From the NCBI RefSeq assembly GCF_048564905.1, contig NC_133003.1, forward strand, positions 11,943,832 to 12,007,831: a DNA stretch of 64,000 nt, read 5' to 3'. Numbering within the stretch: the stretch's first letter is position 1; each line of letters begins with the position of its first letter. Under the pieces are notes generated by a model that made no database searches, had not been told where the DNA came from, and saw only the letters and a program-made list of their open reading frames with translations. Positions 57,430-64,000 of this stretch are shown here, in pieces. The stretch is from Vicugna pacos (Eukaryota; Chordata; Mammalia; Artiodactyla; Camelidae). The position numbers were made by a program, and so were the translations under genes.

Positions 57430-57845
57430 ATGTTTCTCACAGGTGACCTCATGGCATAGGGTGGGGGGAATGGGAACTGGGGACAGTGGGATGGTGGGGG
57501 ATGGCATTTCTTGTTTCTTGGAGCCTTCTGTCACTTGGTGATTTCCCCAGGTGAACCTTCATGCAAAATAATAATTAAGGTCTTTAAACTTCTTTCAGCT
57601 TCTATTTTTAACATTACCAAACTTTATGGTAGTATGAAGTTTTCAAAATCTCTAAATCCACTCCCAAGAGACCTACTTACTTATTCAACGTTAAAAATTG
57701 TTTATAAGTACACGTACATGCTAAGACCGTTTAAACAGAACATGAGCATATGAAACTGAAAATAAAAGCCTTGGTCTTCACATCAGTCATACTTTTCCCC
57801 CCTAAATTAATCATGACCAACAGTTTCTGGTGTATTCTACTGAAA
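57430..57845. other. Unique stretch
   Basis: G-rich patch (57460-57505) then AT-rich sequence; nothing recognised. Confidence 0.4.
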
Positions 57846-57849
57846 GTTT

Positions 57850-57891
57850 TATCTATCGATCTGTCTGTTTGTCTATCTATCTATCTATTTT
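57850..57891. repeat. (TCTA)n tetranucleotide microsatellite
   Basis: TCTA/TCTG units with four pure TCTA-type units at the right. Confidence 0.9.
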
Positions 57892-57894
57892 ATC

Positions 57895-58360
57895 CTTCTG
57901 TCACATGTGTGTGAGTATATGTTTGGCTAGTGTGAGTATATTCATTGCATGCTATTTACATGAAATAGATCATATGCTCCATACTGTTTGTCACCATATT
58001 TTTTCACTTAATGTATCTTGAAAATCTGCCGATAGTGGGCAATGGTTTGTGAGGTTGGTATCAAATTACTGTTGTAGCCTGACTTGCTCTGGCCCTAGAC
58101 CTCCTGATTCTTGTCTGCAGCATCATCTGATATTGTCCTGTTTGAGCTCCTTCTAAGATTTTTCACTCTGGGGCACAAGAGTGAGTTCTTCCCAGCATGG
58201 TCCCAGCTGCCTCCTTGGCACTGAGTGTTTGTGGGGTCATCCCTTGCACTTTGTATCCAAGAGGAGGAGTGCCTCTCAGCCCCTCGATGGCAAGTTCCCT
58301 AATGCAGTCCTGAGTATTGAATTTGAGTAGGATATTGCAGGATGAGAACTTTCACTAGGA
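57895..58360. other. Unique stretch
   Basis: No family recognised. The part just upstream of 58365 may be a diverged body of the LTR that follows. Confidence 0.35.
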
Positions 58361-58364
58361 GCTG

Positions 58365-58490
58365 AACCAGCTGGCACCTTGATCTTGGACTTTCCAGGCT
58401 CCATAATTATGAAAAAATACATTTCTATTGTTTAAACCATCCAGTCTGTGATATTTTGTTATGGCAGCTCAAGCAGAATAAGGCACCAGG
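58365..58490 (+). mobile_element. MaLR LTR 3' end, sense
   Basis: 'ctggcaccttgatcttggac', 'ttctattgtttaaaccatcc', 'agtctgtgatattttgttat' and 'ggcagctcaagcagaataag' are the conserved 3' third of an MLT1-type LTR. Confidence 0.75.
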
Positions 58491-58595
58491 TATGAAAAAA
58501 AAAGCCTAGAGAAAATCAACAGGGCATGAAGCGGATGAAGCAGAGCAGATGAGGGCCAGGGTCATGTTGGTAGCACATACAGTGGGGTTAGAATC

Positions 58596-59264
58596 ATGGG
58601 GCAGGAAGTCCAAGTAAGCACTATGTTAAAAATAAAACTGCTTCAGGAATTAAAGTTCACAAACCCTGGTTTGCAGAGGGTTGTGCCTTTTATGTGTAGT
58701 CCCGGTCTTCTCACCAGGGCTGAAGTGAACCTTTCTCTAGCAGGAGTACTCAGATCTTTTCACCACACACCCCTCCTTGCAGAGCAAAATGAAGACACAT
58801 CTCAGGGGGGTTTAGGGGAGAAGCAGAAGCTTAAGGAGCTTATGCAAGATGGAAGTTTCAATCCTACTATGTTTATCTTAATGTATGAGCAATTTGCATT
58901 CTACTTCTTAATATGTCTGCATTTATTTTTACAAAGAAAAAAATGTACATTTCCTTACTGTGGGATAGAGTTGGTTCTGCGAAAAGATAGGACAATAAGC
59001 TATGTTTATCCTCTATTTATGGCCCTCCACTGCCCCTGCCCGACTGGCAACACAATATCTTGTACACCCCTGGGGAAGGGAGATGTGCCTTCTGGCCCAA
59101 GAAGCCGTATAAAGGAACTACAACAGCCCAGAGAGCAACAGGAAGGGCCTCCGTCTGCACGGAAGGGCATTTGGTTGGCATCTTACAAAACAAAAACATT
59201 AAATAGATCATACTACCTTTCTAGATTCTTGCCAGAGACAGTTTGTCAAAATTTTCAGTTCTGA
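58596..59264 (+). other. Longest open frame in the window, function unknown
   Basis: A 222-codon ATG-to-stop frame, open from about 58538. It is the longest in the window, and a plain base-composition model at this AT content would give one this long only rarely. No conserved domain or family motif is recognised. Residues about 91-113 are hydrophobic (segment MFILMYEQFAFYFLICLHLF) and could form a membrane helix. Codon choice does not look distinctive, an overlapping frame exists on the other strand (59017-59211), and no promoter, splice or polyadenylation context is evident. Most likely a chance frame; a decayed pseudogene or lineage-specific transcript cannot be excluded. Confidence 0.15.
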
Positions 59265-59269
59265 CTTTC

Positions 59270-61085
59270 CTTTTAGTGCAGCAGCAATCACAAAGGCAGG
59301 GCTCTAATTTAAACAACATCCCCGGGAGACAAAACACTGCTCGAGAGGGCAGGAACGAAGAGAACGAAGCACAGAAAAATGATCCGAAGCCCTGAAGCTG
59401 TTGCTACTTGTCTCTATCAGTTTCCAAGCACCGATTTGGGCAGAAAGCGTTTTCTGTCATTTGAATGAGAGCCAGAAAGTCAGTCACCTTCCGCTGGACT
59501 AATGCCATTCATCTGGTTTTGCAACTTCCACTTTATTGTGGTTTTTCAGTCTTGATGTGCTGGTGTGTATGCACAGGATTTAATGTGATCAGAGGGACTC
59601 GAGTGATTCGCTCAGCATATGATCCACGCTCTTTGTCATTGTATAACCTTCACATAGTCTCTTTATCTTGGAAATGCAAAGCCGCATCCACCCCTGTGGA
59701 AAGCCATTCCCAGTAAGTGGTCTAGAGCGTCTGCGTGGATTCCAGTCCCATCTAGCTTAGGGGAACTGTGTCTGGCACTTTGCAGAACTCAAAATGATGA
59801 TAATGTAGCACAGCTTTTTCTTAGGAGTGTCAGAAAATAGGCACGTGTTCAGAGGATTCTCACAGAAATGTGTATTGACCTATTGTGATGGTCATGGTTT
59901 GTGGAGGTCCTTGTAAGTCGTTCCCCAAACTGAAGTGTGAATCAGGATTTGAGGTCAGAACTAGGTACCCTATAGAGAATTCTCAGTCATACTGAGACCT
60001 AAATTTGAAGGAGAGTTTTCTGATTTGCAGAGAAGTTAGAAGGTCCAGAAACAGCATCCATCCATCCAGGCTTCCATTAACTTACTCCTCCATAGTAAAT
60101 AATTGATGATGGTAAGATAAAATCACTCGTTTCCTCTCACATAATCTGAACAACTGCAGGCCAGTTACTGCCTTTTATTTTCAATTATTGCCTTTAAAAC
60201 CCACCAGATATGAAGCCCTGTTAGGTGTCTGAATTCAGATTAAGAGGTGTTTGTTTGTTTGATTTTAAAGCAAAAACGAGATGAGTAAAATCACTAAAAA
60301 TATAACTTAATTTTTAAATAAAACAAGAATGATATCTTAAATGTGTTTGTACTTAAGGAAAGCAAAAACAGTGAAAAACAAAAACATAAAATGATGCAGT
60401 GCAAAAGACCAGTAAGAAACTGAGTGTTTTAAAGAGAACTATTTTTGGAATTATTTATGTATGCACAGTACATTTAGCACTTTAATAGTGGTTGTGAAAC
60501 TATATTTCTCTGAAACCCTGATATTCAGGTGCTGGGACCGAGGTCATGTAGCCTTAAATCGGAGCCGTCCTATTTTTCCAACCGTGTGTATCATTTGTCA
60601 CCAGTACTCAAGGAGATAACTACAGAGATTGAGAGTTAACAGTTGGAAACTTGGGTTGGCAAAGTAATTTAATGTCTATTCAATCTAGTAATACAACTAA
60701 GTGGGGTTTGTATTTTTTTTTTATCTTTGCTTTTGATTTCATTTTTCTAATAATTCATTGATACCACATTGTACTAAAATTTCAGTCCATGGTGGGCTGG
60801 AAATAAAACAAAGCAAAGCAATGTTAATATCAACCAAAACATATCCCTCTCATTAGTTAGAAAAGCTTTCTTCTAGAATTCCCTTTGTCTGGAGTGTGTT
60901 TTCCGAAGCACCTCACCTCCCTGGCACACACTGGTATTCACCCAGCACATTCATTTATTTCAGTGCAAGGCTACAGGTAAAAGTGCCTCCTCTAATACCG
61001 TCTTCACCCAAATAACATTTCACGTTTTCCCTTAACAAAGCTTATTTAATTATCTTGTTTTTTAGAAATGACTTTAAATAGAATA
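59270..61085. other. Unique stretch, no recognised repeats
   Basis: About 1.8 kb that lacks recognisable interspersed repeats, unlike most of the window. A plus-strand frame (59465-59716) is followed by a GTAAGT donor-like site at 59711-59716, but no exon evidence supports it. Confidence 0.4.
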
Positions 61086-61129
61086 CTTATTTTAAAAAAA
61101 AAAACCACTTTCTTCTGACAAAGTACACT

Positions 61130-61565
61130 TGACCCTTGAATCGACCTCGTACAGCAGCTCGTAAGCCATAATGACGATAATAAGTTTTAATACCAAACAC
61201 CTTCTGCTTTTCCTGGCAGAGTAACAGCATCTTTGCTGACACTGGTGACACACTGCCTTGGGGGTGATGCCAGTGAGGGGCTGCCTGGTTGAAACTGCAG
61301 AAAAGTCTGCCCTCGGCTGCCTGCCCCCCTGATGGGCCTGCGCTCCCAGAGGCTGATTCATCACCTAAAAGCAGAGGTGTCTGAGGGCCTGTCAAAGCTC
61401 TTGCTGCATTGCAGGGTGCAGAGAGCTGGAGCTCCCTGGGGACCACTGAGATTTTTGAACCAGAGTTTCCTGCTGGCCTATTACAAGCAGCAGCTCCTCA
61501 AGGTCCTTATTAAAATTGCACAGGGGTGCTTCACAAATAAGGCTCTTGAGTATGGACATGAATAG
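61130..61565. other. Candidate conserved noncoding block
   Basis: A GC-richer, repeat-free block with retained CpGs (near 61141-61150 and 61175) lies between AT-rich flanks. Open frames of 119 and 90 codons on the minus strand and 77 on the plus strand overlap here, so coding on one strand is not supported. The call is inference from composition only. Confidence 0.25.
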
Positions 61566-61918
61566 TGACCAACTTCAGGCTGAATCTGGAATGTTTCAGC
61601 CAAAGAAGTCAGAATTTTTCTAAGAAGAAATGGAGAGAGTAGCGTTCAAAGGAAATTCAGCTGGGATGGTGCTGGAGCTTCTGTTTGAAGTCCTCAGTAA
61701 ATCCCGCCCATCCCTGTCTTCCTCGCATCCTATAGCGATCTTCTAAGGGGAAAGACCCTTTGAAATTCATGGGAGTTCCTCTGTTTGATCAGCTTAATGG
61801 GATGTGGAGCAATATAAAGTGAGGATGCTAGCAAAGAACAGCCAGTAGGGGATGGAACCAACATGGTACATGCTGTTATGCACACCTGGGTGAGGACATT
61901 ACTGCTTTTTTTTTTTCA

Positions 61919-62255
61919 CTACTGTGAACTGAATGTCACCCCTCAAAACAAAATTCACATGTTGAGACCCAAACCCCCAGAACCTCAGAATGTGACAGTG
62001 TTTGGAGACAGGCCCTTTAAAGAGGAAATGACATTAAAATGAGGTGAGGAGTATTGATCCTAATCCAATCTGGCTGATACTCTTAAGAAGAGGGAGACCA
62101 TGTGAGGACACAGCAAGATGGCAAAGGGAGATACACTGGAAAGAACTAAACCTGCTGATAGGGTGGCTTACGGCTCCAGAACTGTGAGAAATAAATGTAT
62201 GCTTAAGTCACCAGTCTGTGGCATTTTGTTATGACAGACCTAGCAAACAAATATA
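61919..62255 (+). mobile_element. Solo MaLR LTR (MLT1/MST type), sense
   Basis: 'tgaactgaatgtcacccctc', 'aaattcacatgttgagaccc', 'ccatgtgaggacacagcaag', 'ccagaactgtgagaaataaa' and 'tgtggcattttgttatgaca' cover the LTR from start to end. Non-coding, old, no interior attached. Confidence 0.88.
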
Positions 62256-62259
62256 CTGA

Positions 62260-62840
62260 CGTATGCTGATGGCAGATGAAACTGCAGTCTACGTTTGTGT
62301 CTCACGTTGTTTTATCTGAGGATGGAGAAAATATAAAGGCGTGTGAGTGAGGATGTGAATATCTGGGCATACGTGTGATATAAAGGTTACTAACTGTGAC
62401 TGGGTCTGCAAACCATGCAGATTCCTTTCTGCATAGCTCTGCTAAGTACAGAGAGAGAATAGTCCACCTTTGCAGAATGACTTGAGTTTGATGGTTGAAA
62501 TTCATACCCGAAGGGGCTGCCCTTGGATCTCACATCTGCCATGGCATGTGAAGGGCCACCTCAAGTAAGAGAGCTGATTTTAGGGATTTTTTCTTGGTGG
62601 GTGTCAGTGAAGAGAGTAGGCTTTGAAACTCTGGTCACGGAATACCATTTATGTCAAAAGCTGCGATCTGAACAGAGATTAAAGACGGTTCACTGTGTCC
62701 TCAAAATAAAGAGCCTCCCTCTCATTGGTAAAGTCATCTTCCAAGTTCCATATTTAGGTTAGTGGTTTTCTCCTTACTTTCGACTTTCAGACAATCAAAA
62801 AATGTATCATCAACTTATGTAAATTTCAGAGCCCATTTAT
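62260..62840. other. Unique stretch
   Basis: No repeat or exon recognised. Confidence 0.4.
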
Positions 62841-62844
62841 GTAT

Positions 62845-62960
62845 TTATTTATTCATTGAACAAGTACGTATTTCATACCTACTATGTGCTGGGCATTATG
62901 GTAAATTCCTAGGAACATTGTTCTTGACTTTATGAAATTAAAATTCTGAAGTGTCAGAGA
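62845..62960 (-). repeat. L2 3' end, antisense
   Basis: 'tttattcattgaacaagtac', 'cctactatgtgctgggcatt' and 'tggtaaattcctaggaacat' follow the antisense L2 tail. Confidence 0.7.
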
Positions 62961-62964
62961 GGGT

Positions 62965-63670
62965 ATGAGGCTTGGGGAAAGCAAGCAATCGTTCAAAAAA
63001 ATACAATTATAATAGATGCTCTAAAAAGAGAATCCTGGAGGATGAGAGTTCTTTGCAGAAGTTCTAAATAATGTGAATAAAGAGTCCAGTGAAGAGCTAA
63101 GGGAAGACAGCTCCAGCAAAGGGAAACATAAAGGAAACTAGTCTCAGATGCATGTGTTCAATGAACAGAAGGAAGAGTGTATCCGAAATAAAGGAGATGG
63201 AGATTGGTAGAAAGGTGAATTCAGCCTCATCAGACTGAGCCATAGAGTTTGAAATTACCTAAAGTACATTTGGAAGTCATTGGAGGCAGGCTAATATTTT
63301 TAAATAATTGTTTTATTTGTCAGATACTCATGATATACTGTGTCGGTGATGATGCTTGTGTAGGGGCTACCTGGTTTAAACTGTAGAAGAATAATTGCAG
63401 GAGATACCTGAGATTAATGTAATTTACACAATGTTCTCACCTTCCCAAAATAGCTCTAAAGGAATGGCATGGCCTTGTTGAGGAATTTAAATTACTGAAT
63501 AGTAGTTTCAAGGGTGCCATTCAAAGTTCCAAGTGGAGAAATAAGTTGATCAGAACTGTTCCCTGGACAAACAAACAGAGCAGAGGAGAACGTGTGGGCT
63601 AGAATTGGCCATTTTGGAGTTGGAGAGTCAGGTTAAGAGGGTTCTTCAGTAGCTCAAGAGAAGAGGTGAT
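62965..63670 (-). repeat. Diverged old repeat continuing from L2
   Basis: Segments 'catgtgttcaatgaacagaa', 'ggaagtcattggaggcaggc' and 'ggttcttcagtagctcaaga' occur in the order seen upstream of antisense L2-type tails in mammals. Highly diverged and tentative. Confidence 0.35.
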
Positions 63671-63754
63671 ATTTGTTTCTGCCAAAGTAGCATCATTGGG
63701 GAGTGAAATGCTAATATATTTCAAAATCTGAAAAAATGTAAAATGTCCATATTG

Positions 63755-63960
63755 AAAGGGAAAAAATGATTATCTTAATAGACTTGGAAAAAGCATTTAA
63801 TGTTCACCATTTGCTAAGATAAAAATTATCAGAAAACTGGAAAGAGAAGGCAGCTTCCTCAACTTAAAAAAGTTATAGATTAAAACCTTCAGCAGATCTC
63901 TTACTCCACATAAAACTTTGGATGTATCTGCTTTAACACTGAAAAGCTAACAATTTAATT
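63755..63960 (+). mobile_element. L1 ORF2 reverse-transcriptase fragment
   Basis: Translation from 63767 gives MIILIDLEKAFN, the L1 reverse-transcriptase motif A region (usual form IDAEKAFD), followed by DNA matching 'ttcctcaacttaaaaaag' of L1 ORF2. It is an isolated, diverged internal piece, cut off near 63960 shortly before the window edge. Confidence 0.8.
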
Positions 63961-64000
63961 TTCAATATTATTATTGCTCAATATAGTTTTGTAGGTACAA

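Noticed and set aside
59465-59716. Exon ending at a GTAAGT donor
   Set aside because: The donor is preceded by CCA, no acceptor with a good pyrimidine tract opens the frame, and the translation shows no known domain.
61087-61446. 119-codon minus-strand gene
   Set aside because: It ends in a poly-lysine/phenylalanine stretch encoded by an A-rich run and overlaps a second minus-strand frame and a plus-strand frame; no motif recognised.
1-64000. CRISPR array, operons, phage or other prokaryotic system
   Set aside because: No regularly spaced direct repeats with unique spacers, no dense coding, and abundant mammal-specific repeats throughout.

Overview
The window is mammalian nuclear DNA, most likely from a camelid (camel, llama or alpaca group). 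The clearest sign is two copies of a SINE whose head reads, on the minus strand, like a tRNA-Ala gene and which carries an A-rich tail with a C-rich box. I recognise this as the camelid Vic-type SINE. L1 3' ends of the cetartiodactyl type and several LTR families that look cetartiodactyl agree with this. The sequence is AT-rich overall and has no CpG island.

I find no protein-coding exon, tRNA, rRNA or snRNA gene that I would defend. Nearly all open frames are short, lie in repeats or overlap frames on the other strand. Two unexplained frames (58596-59264 and 33896-34162) are kept as curiosities only. The window is best read as intron or intergenic DNA.

Layout. 1-6.6 kb: old MIR and L1 pieces, an L1 3' end with clear target-site duplications, and an L1 5'-UTR-like block split by a Vic SINE. 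6.6-11.5 kb: a dense cluster of LTR elements, including an LTR inserted cleanly into an old MaLR element. 11.5-21.7 kb: mostly unique sequence with MIR, simple repeats and a hAT fragment. 21.7-26.3 kb: a second MaLR element with two LTRs, a pentanucleotide microsatellite, a perfect hairpin and another LTR. 26.3-36.6 kb: unique sequence with MIR, L2 and three MER5A-type DNA transposons. 36.6-43.3 kb: an L1 tail inside an LTR-like block, a near-full MIR, a Vic SINE with 15-bp duplications, L1 antisense and a solo LTR. 43.3-52 kb: MIR, L2, two hAT copies in opposite orientation and two LTRs, one with an exact 5-bp duplication. 52-64 kb: L1 3' end, L2, three LTRs now on the plus strand, a possible conserved block near 61.1-61.6 kb, and an L1 reverse-transcriptase piece at the right edge.

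Nothing here forms a pathway. The most informative pattern is the orientation of LTR elements: all ten insertions I recognise up to 51.2 kb lie on the minus strand and the last three lie on the plus strand. That is what introns of a plus-strand gene, ending or changing near 51-54 kb, would tend to show. Repeat family names come from remembered consensus sequences, so boundaries and subfamilies are approximate.
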